NCBI RefSeq assembly: GCF_000485595.1
Contig: NW_014577111.1
Coordinates: 138,173 to 158,797, forward strand
Length of the DNA: 20,625 nucleotides
Direction: 5' to 3'
Source of the DNA: Priapulus caudatus
Lineage: Eukaryota; Priapulida; Priapulimorpha; Priapulimorphida; Priapulidae
Shown here: in pieces, positions 8,811 to 17,371 of the stretch
Numbering within the stretch: position 1 is the first letter of the stretch
Layout: each line of letters opens with the position of its first letter
Notes under the pieces: model-generated
The model's input: only the letters and a program-made list of their open reading frames with translations
Databases searched by the model: none
What the model was told of the DNA's origin: nothing
Program-made: the position numbers and the translations under genes

Positions 8811-8891
8811 CAGAAGTAGATAATAGGTACCCCCCCCCCTATCCCCTATATCCCCTATAGGATAGGTAGGATTCCCTATTATCTACTTCTG
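8811..8891. mobile_element. micro-palindrome insertion 5 (81 bp, 7-bp TSD)
   Basis: Seventeen-base arms, CAGAAGTAGATAATAGG and its exact reverse complement, enclose a C-rich centre (nine Cs, then CCTATCC...GGATAGG), which can fold further. Direct repeats ATATTAT lie at 8804-8810 and 8892-8898. The arm outer sequence, CAGAAGTAG, is shared with the copy at 17922. Confidence 0.85.
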
Positions 8892-8929
8892 ATATTATTT
8901 TAGCACCTGAACGTGTCGCTGGATGCAGC

Positions 8930-9640
8930 GCGCTATTGCGTGACTCGCATCGCATATGCGGTATGCTTAGGCGTGACGTGGAGATGACTTAATTGGCGCG
9001 GATGGGCCGTCTCCTGATCTGATTTAGCTTGATCGGTCGCAGTTTGCGTCGTCTGGGTACCTGAGCAGCTATTGCATTACGAGTAATCTGTATACACGGC
9101 GATGTGTGCCGACCGCCCGCTATACATTCCAACAAGCCTCGTGTGCCCTAGAGGCACATAGTGGTCACGATTGGAATTAATACGGGCGTGATACGACGCG
9201 CTGCAAATTACGAATGCTTGTGTCGCACGAGGCGGCGAGCGTCTGTCGTTGCCGTGGCGACGCGAGCGGCAGACGGGACACGCGACTACCCGACCGGCAT
9301 TCATAGCGCGATGGGATTAACGAGCGTGGCTAATTCTACGATGATAGTCGGGTCAGCGCGTCTCGTCTTCATTCTCGCGTACTTTCATACACGCGCACCG
9401 ACGCACAGGCAACAAACATATGAATAGCTAGCATAGCGTCCCGGTTGTTTACTCATGCTGCGATGCAAAACAGCGACAGTGCGAAAAAAGTGACTGTACA
9501 GCGCTGTATGGAATCTGCTGCGAAAGCGGCGCATCCGATACCCCAGTGCGCGCGCGTTTCTAGAATATTCCGATGACAGACAGACGCGCCACTTCGCAAA
9601 TCACCGTTAATAGAATCACGGGTTTCGCCCCGAAGCGTCC
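8930..9640. promoter_or_regulatory. CpG-rich region with RFX-like X-box
   Basis: CpG dinucleotides are much denser than in neighbouring AT-rich DNA. GTTGCCGTGGCGAC at 9248-9261 matches the RFX X-box (GTTGCC-N2-GGCAAC) with one mismatch. Overlapping open frames on both strands (9077-9427) are explained by low stop density in CpG-rich DNA and show no domain. An unmethylated promoter or enhancer is possible but is not shown by the sequence. Confidence 0.35.
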
Positions 9641-9693
9641 TAAGAGCTTTTCCCGCCTTCTGGCTCGCGGCATATCAAAGGTGAGCGGGCGTG

Positions 9694-9930
9694 CGCGGGC
9701 GGCGAAATTTTTTTTCCCACGAGAGTTCCGGACCCACCACAGATAGTGTTTTGTAATATATGGTGCGTATATAAGACGGACCTGGTTGTATTATAGTTAG
9801 TGTTAGGGTTAGGGTTAGGGTTAGGTTGTATAAATTTTGCATTGTTGCTTCGAGGTAGTCGAGTGAATGGAGTGCGCTGATTGGCTGGGGTCCGGAACTC
9901 TCGTTGGAAAAAACATTTCGCGCGCGGGCG
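9694..9930. mobile_element. inverted-repeat element enclosing a telomeric block (B)
   Basis: The left arm ends GAGAGTTCCGGACCC at 9735 and pairs with GGGGTCCGGAACTCTC starting at 9887. Pairing continues outward through GCGAAAT plus a T-run on each side and then a GCGCGGGC-type CpG-rich end. The 151-bp spacer holds the telomeric block. No clear target duplication was found. Arms are unrelated to those of element A (5131-5421), but the architecture is the same. Confidence 0.6.
9803..9825. repeat. interstitial telomeric repeat (TTAGGG)~4
   Basis: Three perfect TTAGGG copies, a fourth truncated to TTAGG, and a preceding degenerate TTAGTG. Orientation is opposite to the block at 5187. Confidence 0.9.
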
Positions 9931-10059
9931 CGTGTGAACACACACGGGAGTGCGAGCGTTACGTAACATGCCGTGCTGAGATGTAGCGCATGTCTGTCTG
10001 GCCCTGCAGAGCGTTCTACCTTATGTAACGAGAATGCATGGCAAGCAGACATGTGACGG

Positions 10060-10498
10060 TGTAAACAGGAATGACGATATAAAGTCAAACTTGTGTTGTA
10101 ACCGGAATCATCTTTAATATCTCATACAGTGTAGACACATCGCACAGAGAGACAAAGAACGCGCACACGCACATACGCGCGTGTGCCTCCTTCCGCGACC
10201 AGAACCAGAATCCTTCCTCCTCCTCTTACATCTCTCCTCTATATATTCCCCCCAAAACTCCTCCAAACATCTTGCACGTTCTCATTCATGTACCCGTTCT
10301 TTCAGACCGCGTCCTACCCCCATTTCACAATGACCCTAGAAACTGCCTAACCTAAAACCCGCTTATCCAACTCCCTGTAACATCAATGTAGCCGCCCAAT
10401 ATGCGCGACGCTGCGTCTACACAGACTAACTGGTCACCAAACAACCCTAGTCTAGCCTCCTGACTAATTCATGTAACACGTGCAAAACACATGTTACA
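10060..10498 (-). repeat. 3' LTR
   Basis: Positions 10187-10498 match 12201-12512 with no gap and about four differences (near 10299-10330), roughly 98.7% identity. Positions 10060-10180 match only loosely and with gaps. It is the downstream LTR in the element's own orientation. Confidence 0.8.
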
Positions 10499-10515
10499 TT
10501 ATCTCCCTTTTCCCC
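10499..10515 (-). other. polypurine tract
   Basis: On the minus strand this reads GGGGAAAAGGGAGATAA and abuts the 3' LTR exactly, the position of the plus-strand priming site in LTR elements. It fixes the element orientation. Confidence 0.75.
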
Positions 10516-11033
10516 AAAACGATGACTACCCTGTCATCGATTCAGCGTCCTCGCTGATCTACACTTCAACCTAAACCTAAACAATTCCAAAAAAATTACT
10601 ACCCTAATATCTTCCTAACTCAACCCAACGAGAGAAACGTCTTTCTGTCCGATTAAACAACCCACAATCAATACACAAACATAACAACAATCAAAATACA
10701 ATAAGAAAACACATATGAAGCGTAGAAAACAAGTAACGATAAAGTTCGATCACAATACAAGTCAGAATCTCCACACATTTGGCAGTAAACATTTTGATAT
10801 CGCTGCAATTACTCTCACTCTTGCGTCTTTTTTATGCTGTAACCATCGTGGCGTATGCGTGTACCGACACGCATTACCGAAACCACGTTTCCAACCATGT
10901 GCCCCATTATAGCAGGAGTCTGATTATATCCTCATAATCCCATTAACGCACACAGGGGCATTAATAAACACAGCACTGATGTGGTACTTTGTCACTTCCA
11001 CACATCATACAGCCAACAAAAATCATCATATAT

Positions 11034-11093
11034 CATCCATCATACATCATACATCATACATCATACATCATACATCATACATCATACATCATA
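11034..11093. repeat. (CATCATA)n heptamer array
   Basis: Seven or more near-perfect CATCATA units lie inside the LTR element interior. They are bracketed by AGCCAACAAAAAT on the left and AGCCAACAAAAATACGC on the right, a short direct repeat. Confidence 0.85.
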
Positions 11094-11745
11094 TACAGCC
11101 AACAAAAATACGCAAAACTGATTTCATATTTTCGATGAAATGTTTTTGGCCTATAATCAAACTCTAATTGAAGAATGTGTTTTAGCGGGCTGACAATATA
11201 GTGTAAACGTACCGTTACGACAACTTTAAAAAAAACGTACATACAAACAACCATAAACCTACATACATACATACATGCATACATACAATGTCAGGTAAGT
11301 TTCTGAAACAACTGTATCGGCCTTCATTATTATAAATATTGTTCCGCTCCTCAAGTAGTCAATAAGCATCTCAATAACATAACCTGCACCTTTTGGATAA
11401 GGGATAAGACACATGGTGCATGTGTATACAGGCAAAGTGCTTGAGTATTTCACTATCACCTTGTATATTATACGCTGTGGTTTAAAACTTTCGTTTTTAA
11501 CTTTACTTACGACTATATGCCGACACAGTTTGTTTCACTCACCCATTTTAAGTATTTCCGTCTCGTTCATCTCTTGCGTTCTTGTTCCGTTCGTGTGACT
11601 GCATCCTTCTCTTCCTTCGTCGGAATCTATTCTTCCTTTCTCGTCCTTCTCCTCTCCGTTGACAAGCCTTGGCGACGCGGCGGCAGCAACGGTCCTCCTT
11701 CTCCACGATCTCCAGCCGATCCTCGTCGCCATCGTCATTGTCGTC

Positions 11746-11983
11746 GGCGCTAGCGCAGTCTGGCTCCCATCTCATCATCATAACTCGCTCTTTCCGTCCC
11801 TTTCTCCCACTCTCGCTCTCCGTCATTCTTCCTCTGTTTCGTTGCTGGCCCGTAGATCGATATAGTGTTTCGGCTATACTCTCTCCTATCTCGTCATCGG
11901 AACTCGCTCTTTCCGTCCTTCTCTCCCTCTCTCGCTCTCCGTCATTCTTCCTCTGTTTCGTTACTGGCCCGTAGATCGATATA
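11746..11983 (-). repeat. 119-bp tandem duplication in the LTR element leader
   Basis: The block ending GGCCCGTAGATCGATATA near 11863 repeats 119 bp later, ending near 11982. The pyrimidine-rich CTCGCTCTTTCCGTCC and GTCATTCTTCCTCTGTTTCG pieces match with few changes. The minus-strand open frame over it (11548-11826) is basic low-complexity sequence without a recognisable capsid or zinc-knuckle motif. Confidence 0.8.
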
Positions 11984-12030
11984 ATAAAGTAACTTTCGTT
12001 GTGTTCGCAAAGGGATACCCAGGTTTTGGA

Positions 12031-12045
12031 CTGTCACGGCAACCA
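12031..12045 (-). other. primer-binding-like site
   Basis: On the minus strand TGGTTGCCGTGACAG begins three bases after the 5' LTR ends, matching the TGG complement of a tRNA CCA tail. The tRNA species is not assigned. Confidence 0.65.
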
Positions 12046-12048
12046 AAA

Positions 12049-12512
12049 TGTAAACAGGGATGAGCGTTCATGTAGAAATGATGAAGTAGATCCATTTCCA
12101 GAACTTGTGTGGTAAACTGTATAACCTTTAATATCTTACACACATCACATCTCCTTACACACAGACAAAGACCCGCGCACACGCGCGGTTGCGCGTGTGC
12201 CTCCTTCCGCGACCAGAACCAGAATCCTTCCTCCTCCTCTTACATCTCTCCTCTATATATTCCCCCCAAAACTCCTCCAAACATCTTGCACGTTCTCATT
12301 CATGTACCCGTTCTCCCAGACCGCATCCTACCCCCATTTCACAATTACCCTAGAAACTGCCTAACCTAAAACCCGCTTATCCAACTCCCTGTAACATCAA
12401 TGTAGCCGCCCAATATGCGCGACGCTGCGTCTACACAGACTAACTGGTCACCAAACAACCCTAGTCTAGCCTCCTGACTAATTCATGTAACACGTGCAAA
12501 ACACATGTTACA
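12049..12512 (-). repeat. 5' LTR
   Basis: Begins TGTAACATG at 12512 and ends TGTTTACA at 12049 on the minus strand. It contains a hairpin, CACGCGCGG / GCGCGTG-type, near 12180-12199, exactly where similarity to the other LTR changes from near-identity to weak. The right end, TGTAACACGTGC...CATGTTACA, is itself an inverted repeat. Confidence 0.8.
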
Positions 12513-13508
12513 ACAGTAAGACATGATAATAAGACATGACAATAAGACATGACAACAAGACATTACAATTCGACATGATAATAAGACATTACAACAAGAC
12601 ATTACAATTCGACATGATAATAAGACATTACAACAAGACATTATAATTCGATATGATAATAAGACATTACAACAAGACATTACAATTCGACATGATAATA
12701 AGACATTACAACAAGACATTACAATTCGACATGATAATAAGACATTATAACAAGACATTACAATTCGACATGATAATAAGACATTACAACAAGACATTAC
12801 GATTCGACATGATAATATGACATTACAACAAGAAATTACAATTCGACATGATAATAAGACATTACAACAATACATTACAATTCGACATGATAATAAGAAA
12901 TTACAACAAGAAATTACAATTCGACATGATAAGAAGACATTACAACAAGACATTACAATTCGACATGATAATAAGACATTACAACAAGACATTACAATTC
13001 GACATGATAATAAGACATTACAACAAAACATTACAATTCGACATGATAATAAGACATTACAACAAGACATTACAATTCGACATGATAATAAGACATTACA
13101 ACAATACATTACAATTCGACATGATAATAAGAAATTACAACAAGAAATTACAATTCGACATGATAATAAGACATTACAACATGACATTACAATTCGACAT
13201 GATAATAAGACATTACAACATGACATTACAATTCGACATGATAATAAGACATTACAACATGACATTACAATTCGACATGATAATAAGACATTACAACATG
13301 ACATTACAGTTCGATATGATCAAGAGTGCATAATAGATTATCTATTATGCACTCTTGATATGATAAGAAGACATTACAACAAGACATTACAATTCGACAT
13401 GATAATAAGACATTACAACAAGACATTACAATTCGACATGATAATAAGACATTACAACAAGACATTACAATTCGACATGATAATAAGACATTACAACATG
13501 ACATTACA
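12513..13508. repeat. 39-bp minisatellite with 234-bp higher-order repeat
   Basis: About 24 copies of ATTACAATTCGACATGATAA plus a 19-base second half (TAAGACATTACAACAAGAC). Units differ by a few variants: ACAACATGAC, AGAAATTACAACAAGAAATT, ACAATACATT. The ACAATACATT plus AGAAATT pair occurs at about 12871 and again exactly 234 bp later (six units), evidence of a block duplication. Because 39 is a multiple of three and neither strand holds a stop, long open frames exist on both strands (13-residue repeats MSCCNVLLSCRIV and TLQQDITIRHDNK). Coding is unlikely. The array starts one base after the LTR element. Confidence 0.95.
13321..13357. mobile_element. micro-palindrome insertion 6 (37 bp, 7-bp TSD) inside the minisatellite
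   Basis: Two 18-base arms, CAAGAGTGCATAATAGAT and its exact reverse complement, around one T: a perfect hairpin. Direct repeats ATATGAT lie at 13314-13320 and 13358-13364. Removing the element and one repeat restores an ordinary 39-bp unit (TTCGATATGATAAGAAGACA), so the ends and duplication length are defined by the host array rather than guessed. This is the strongest single copy. Confidence 0.92.
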
Positions 13509-13982
13509 ATACTATAATTCGTCGTGATAATTAATCGACATGGCAATAAGACAACTCACACGACGTGGTATTATTCCCTAACGCGTGTATTCTCCCGGTG
13601 CTATACACGCGGATGGTTATAGCCCATTAATTAGTACTTCCCATTAGCGACTAATCAAAATAAATACTGACATCTCCATTCATACCAGGCTCGTCGTTAT
13701 ATATACATGACGATTTGACGCCCGCTCACTCTCGGCAGCAACACCGACACTGCACATGCTATAGTCCGCATCACCCTCATGTGAATGAAATCGACCAGCG
13801 CTCCTGTATATCGCGCGCGGGGGACATGAAAAACAAGTAAATCTCGCACTAGCACGTGTGTAACGGTGTAGTGCTGTAAACAACATAGACAAGATGAAGT
13901 ATCACATCGTGTCACTGTGTATAATCACATTCTTATCACATCGTCACCGTGTCACGAGATATGAATATATACGTGATGCTGA
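13509..13982. other. no gene seen; one CpG hairpin
   Basis: CGCGTGTAT at 13582-13590 pairs perfectly with ATACACGCG at 13603-13611 over a 12-base loop. ATCACATCGT recurs around 13902 and 13935. Minus-strand frames (13680-13915) are short and unsupported. Confidence 0.45.
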
Positions 13983-14002
13983 GGAAGAGAGATAGAGAGA
14001 GC

Positions 14003-14080
<78 letters not shown>

Positions 14081-14371
14081 GAGAGGACGAGGACAGAAGA
14101 AGAAGAAGGAGGAGGAGCAGGAGGCGGAAGAGTAGGAGGCGGAGGAGGAGGGGAGGAAGAGTAGGAGCAGCAGCAACAACAAAGAGGAAGAAGAGGAAGA
14201 GGGAGGTGAAGAAGAAGAAGAAGACGAAGAAGAAGAAAAAGAAGAAAACGAAGAAGACGAAGAAAAAGTAGTAGCAGGAGCAAGAGAAGGAGTAGGAGGT
14301 AGGCGGGTATGTATGTATGTAGACAGGTGGGTAGGTATGTAGATAGGTAGGTATATAAAGTAGGCAGATAT
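13983..14371. repeat. (GA)n-(GAA/GAG)n-(GTAG/GTAT)n compound microsatellite
   Basis: Pure GA to about 14078, then AAG/GAG trinucleotides to about 14290, then GTAG/GTAT tetramers to 14371. The long leucine/serine-rich minus-strand frames and the lysine/arginine plus-strand frame are repeat translations. Confidence 0.95.
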
Positions 14372-14939
14372 ACCTGTAGTCTGTCTTCCTCAGTGAGGGC
14401 AGGCGCTGCAATCCCAGCCTACGATGACGCCGCTGCCACAGCGTACGTACCGCGTTGTCACCCAGAGCAGGTTGGTTCGGTGACGGTGACTCCCTGACCG
14501 CAGGCAACCACAGGCAACCATAAGCAACCGCAAGCAACCACAGGCAATATTACTACACTCAGCTACACAAACTCTGGTAGCGAAGCGGCCAGTGGTGGAG
14601 ATAGCGGCCCGTACTCCCCCACAGGCTAGGTCCCATTAGACTGGTTGGGATTTATGGGATTTGCTATCTGTTATGTTGAAGAAATTAAAAACTTCGAAAT
14701 TAGGGGGGGGGGACGTTGTCAAACGTTATTAGTCTTAAAATTAGTGTTAACATTAGCTTATTCTAGTAAACCGGACCTCCACACAATGCGTATGAGAAAC
14801 TCCGTAACTTCACCGCGTTTCTACCAACGGTCTATTAGAAAAAGTTTATGTTAAGACTAATTACGTTTCTGACAACGGTACCACTGGACTCGCTTGGGGG
14901 GGGGCTTAATTTCCAAAACTGGCAACGCACGCGTATCGA
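14372..14939. other. no supported gene; decamer tandem at 14501-14550
   Basis: Five copies of CAGGCAACCA and variants lie at 14501-14550. GTAGCGAAGCGGCCAGTGGTGG at 14578 faintly resembles a tRNA A box but no cloverleaf follows. G-runs at 14703 and 14897 are mononucleotide tracts. Confidence 0.45.
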
Positions 14940-15174
14940 ATCGATTACGTCATCGATCATTGATTATCATATCATATTATTTGAATTACGATTTATATCA
15001 TATGAAGCAGGTAGCCTTGTACATAGGTAAGCCGTCGGTGAATGAGACGTGATGTACGTGAGAGTTGACAATCATGAAAATTATAAATCTGTTGTGAATT
15101 TGTTATTGTTTTGCAGACAATCGTTACGTTTTAGTCGATTATCAGAGCTATTTCTGGGAGCGATTTCATGGTGG
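14940..15174 (+). CDS. candidate spliced exon pair, product unknown
   Basis: A donor, ACATAG|GTAAGC (GT at 15027), and an acceptor, TTGTTATTGTTTTGCAG (ending 15116), bound a 90-bp candidate intron. Joining them in phase gives a frame reading YHMKQVALYIDNRYVLVDYQ and continuing SYFWERFHGG, ending at a TAG at about 15175; a donor, GGTG|GTTAGT, also lies there. The composition is protein-like, especially in the second exon, but the first exon has no defined left end and I cannot assign a family. It may be chance. Confidence 0.22.
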
Positions 15175-15366
15175 TTAGTTATTGACTATTGATGATTGAT
15201 TATTGATTATTACTTATGAAGATATATACAGTTACTTGTGAAGGAACATCCATGTATCATGTGTTGAATAGAAAAATCAGGTCATGCACTCTTCTATACC
15301 AGACCGACAAAAAGACAACTCTCAACTGAATGTTCACTGCTGCCGCTGTCGCCACCGCTGCTGCTA

Positions 15367-15391
15367 CTGCTGCTGCTGCTGCTGCTGCTGC

Positions 15392-15440
<49 letters not shown>
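15367..15440. repeat. (CTG)9(TTG)15 trinucleotide repeat
   Basis: Nine CTG then fifteen TTG. On the minus strand this is (CAA)15(CAG)9, a potential polyglutamine run of 24, flanked by another CAG cluster (15453-15466). In that frame a TAA (15439-15441) and a TAG (about 15364) bracket the tract, each one transition from a glutamine codon. It is therefore not an intact polyQ gene as read here. Confidence 0.92.
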
Positions 15441-15576
15441 ACCGCTGCGGCGGCTGCTGCTGCTGCAACAATTTTTTTTTACTGTTAACGCAGCTGTTAT
15501 TGATGTTACTGATACTGCCATCGGCGCAACTTTAAATGCCCTCCCACATAGCGCTCATTCCCGTACAATACTGTAT

Positions 15577-15728
15577 GTTGTACTCTCTCTCTCTCTCACT
15601 ATCTCTTTCTCTATCTAACGACCCTCTCTCTCTCTTTCTCTCTCTCTCCCTCGTTCTCCCCTCTCTCTATCTCTATCTCTATCTAACGACCCACTCCCCC
15701 CCTCTCTCTCTCTCTCCCCTGACTCTCG

Positions 15729-15767
<39 letters not shown>
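15577..15767. repeat. (CT)n microsatellite, interrupted
   Basis: CT dinucleotides with two copies of the interruption ATCTAACGACCC (15614 and 15681), pointing to an internal duplication. Confidence 0.92.
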
Positions 15768-15769
<2 letters not shown>

Positions 15770-16294
15770 CTCGTGAGTCAACGATTAATCATTAATCGTA
15801 TAGCGGACATCTAACCTGCTGGTAATTACATTGTACATGACAACACACGGGCGGTGAGCAACAGGGTATGAAATAGCAAAATGCAGGCAAGAGCTTCAAT
15901 CGAGGATTAATGCTGAACAGTGAACCCGCGACCTGCATTCATCAAATAACATCGATTCCCGCAAACATAGGCAGGCATCCTATTATTAACACGTTTCCTT
16001 GCTCACATAGCTTGACTCTACGTTGACTGCACACATTTCCTTATTTCATTAAAAAGTCAGGAAATAGAAGTTAATCCTTTCTCCAGCGCGTGAAAGGGTC
16101 ACGCCCGTCAACTATTCTATACGTCTCAATATGAAGTGCATTTAGCTTAGCGTAATTGAAACTCAATAGGTTAACTGCGAAAGTAAAACGCTGGTCACGT
16201 GGGCTCGTGCCATTAGAGAAAACCTAAAAACATTATTGATCAAAAACAGTACAAAAGGCATCTAGATTCCAAACGTTCTGCGATCATCCCCTAG
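15768..16294. other. no gene seen; upstream of terminal-exon candidate
   Basis: Unique-looking DNA. GAACCCGCGACC at about 15920 resembles the complement of a tRNA T-arm but lacks a partner A box. The right end, TTCTGCGATCATCCCCTAG, is the acceptor of the next feature. Confidence 0.4.
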
Positions 16295-16543
16295 CTGCTT
16301 GCTGTCGCGGACATCCAAGCCAGCAAATCTCTATATTTAGCCTCAATCCGACGAAAAACTCTCCCACCAAACCGGAAAAAAAAACGGGAAAGTTTTGATA
16401 TTGATATCTCTGATGGCAGGCGATTTCTTAACATACACGAGTATGAACTCATTTCCGTGAATGAATCCGATTCCGCGAATGATGATGACGAAGTTGAAAC
16501 CGTATCGTCTATCAACAACGGACCAGAGAGTAGATTTAATTAG
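16295..16543 (+). CDS. candidate C-terminal exon, product unknown
   Basis: Starting right after a CCCCTAG acceptor, one frame is open for 82 codons to a TAG at 16541-16543. It reads LLAVADIQASKSLYLASIRR, then a basic stretch (PPNRKKKRES), FDIDISDGRRFLNIHEYELI, and an acidic serine-rich tail (NESDSANDDDEVETVSS). The basic-then-acidic organisation and polar C-terminus look like a real intracellular tail. It has no ATG, so it must be a downstream exon. AATAAA lies 170 bp after the stop. The two minus-strand open frames over the same bases are shadows. No family recognised. Confidence 0.45.
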   Translation: MLAVADIQASKSLYLASIRRKTLPPNRKKKRESFDIDISDGRRFLNIHEYELISVNESDSANDDDEVETVSSINNGPESRFN

Positions 16544-16712
16544 GTATGGCGGAAGTTTGAACATCACATAAAACAAACCGGCGGGAAAATATGATTGTAT
16601 TTTTGTTGTTTTTATCCTTATTCTTTTCTCTTTATCTTAGCCGATTTTTTTACACGACGTGCAAACGTATAAACGTTGAGCCACATGTCGCTTCACTTAA
16701 GTCATGTTAAAT

Positions 16713-16718
16713 AATAAA
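16713..16718 (+). terminator. poly(A) signal AATAAA
   Basis: Canonical hexamer 170 bp after the stop of the 16295-16543 candidate, in AT-rich 3'-UTR-like sequence. Confidence 0.4.
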
Positions 16719-16836
16719 GTTACTTATCAGTTCAGCGAGAAATCTTCAGAAAATATATACCAGAGTAAACTTGTGGATTAATTGTCATAGTTTTTGTGTG
16801 GACCGATTCGGTTACGAGTAGGCACAGGGCATTTAA

Positions 16837-17005
16837 CATAACATAACATAATATAACATATAAACACACGGCGCGCCGATTCCATCGTTACATTTGTGTG
16901 AGTACTCCGTGTTAAGTAACGTAGCAAAACTAGATCTGCCACACTGCCTATATATATTGTATATAATATATATTGTATATACTATATATATATATATAAT
17001 ATGTA
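16837..17005. repeat. (AACAT)n and TA-rich low-complexity DNA
   Basis: ACATA pentamers at 16837-16862 and TATATATTGTATATAATATA-type repeats at 16950-17002 flank about 90 bp of mixed sequence. Confidence 0.7.
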
Positions 17006-17019
17006 TTGTTTCATTACAG

Positions 17020-17254
17020 ACATGCACCGGCCTCTACAGCGAGAAAGGGCCCAGCGACATCTAACGGCGCTGCTATAATCACCATGGTAACCAGCCGGGT
17101 AAACAGCTTGTCTTCGGTACAGAAGCGTCCGCGCCACAAACACACGACGTACGGAATGTCATTCCACGCAAAAAAAATATCGGCCGTATCAGAAAGCGGC
17201 GGTACCTATCATAGATTATTACAAGGTTTTGTTGACACACAGAGTTTCACCTGA
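17020..17254 (+). CDS. candidate terminal exon, product unknown
   Basis: A good acceptor (TATTGTTTCATTACAG, ending 17019) opens a frame of 77 codons from the CAT at 17021 to a TGA at 17252-17254. It reads HAPASTARKGPATSNGAA, then VTSRVNSLSSVQKRPRHKH, and ends YHRLLQGFVDTQSFT. GC content is higher than in the AT-rich flanks. AATAAA follows at 17339-17344. Another frame after the same acceptor gives a short tail (CTGLYSEKGPSDI then stop), so the true phase is uncertain. It could be an alternative 3' end of the gene at 16295 or a separate gene. Confidence 0.38.
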
Positions 17255-17338
17255 TGAGAACACTACTGCCGCAAGATTAGAAATCATAGATATGCTGTCA
17301 GTGCTGTATACTTTGTAATTATCAGAGAACATCAAAGA

Positions 17339-17344
17339 ATAAAT
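17339..17344 (+). terminator. poly(A) signal AATAAA
   Basis: Hexamer 85 bp after the TGA of the 17020-17254 candidate. It abuts an (AT)n tract, so chance is possible. Confidence 0.35.
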
Positions 17345-17371
17345 AATATATATATATATATATATATATAT

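Larger units (their letters stand above)
10060..12512 (-). mobile_element. non-autonomous LTR retrotransposon (minus strand)
   Basis: Two direct repeats of about 439 and 464 bp bound a 1550-bp interior. Read on the minus strand, each starts TGTAACATG and ends TGTTTACA, the canonical TG...CA termini. Just inside the upstream LTR lies a TGG-initiated primer-binding-like site, and just before the downstream LTR a purine tract; both are listed separately. The interior has no gag, protease, reverse transcriptase or integrase, so it needs enzymes from a relative; a Gypsy-type parent is plausible but unproven. Flanking 5-mers (GACGG at 10055-10059, ACAGT at 12513-12517) do not match, so the copy may be recombinant or its flank altered by the adjacent minisatellite. 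Confidence 0.8.

Noticed and set aside
11548-11826. Gag-like protein in the LTR element
   Set aside because: Arginine/glutamate-rich low complexity over a pyrimidine-rich leader, with no zinc knuckle or capsid motif.
12513-13508. CRISPR-like repeat array
   Set aside because: Units are contiguous near-identical 39-mers without unique spacers, in a eukaryotic context.
12483-13546. Long open frames on both strands (273, 236 and 161 residues)
   Set aside because: Produced by a 39-bp tandem repeat that lacks stops in several frames; no start context, domain or codon bias.
13944-14537. 197- and 115-residue minus-strand frames
   Set aside because: Translation of (GA)n and AAG/GAG repeats.
14578-14640. 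tRNA-like A-box sequence
   Set aside because: No T-arm or acceptor pairing follows at the expected distance.
15905-15935. Complement of a tRNA T-arm (GAACCCGCGACC), possible SINE
   Set aside because: The T-loop is wrong and no A box lies at the right spacing.
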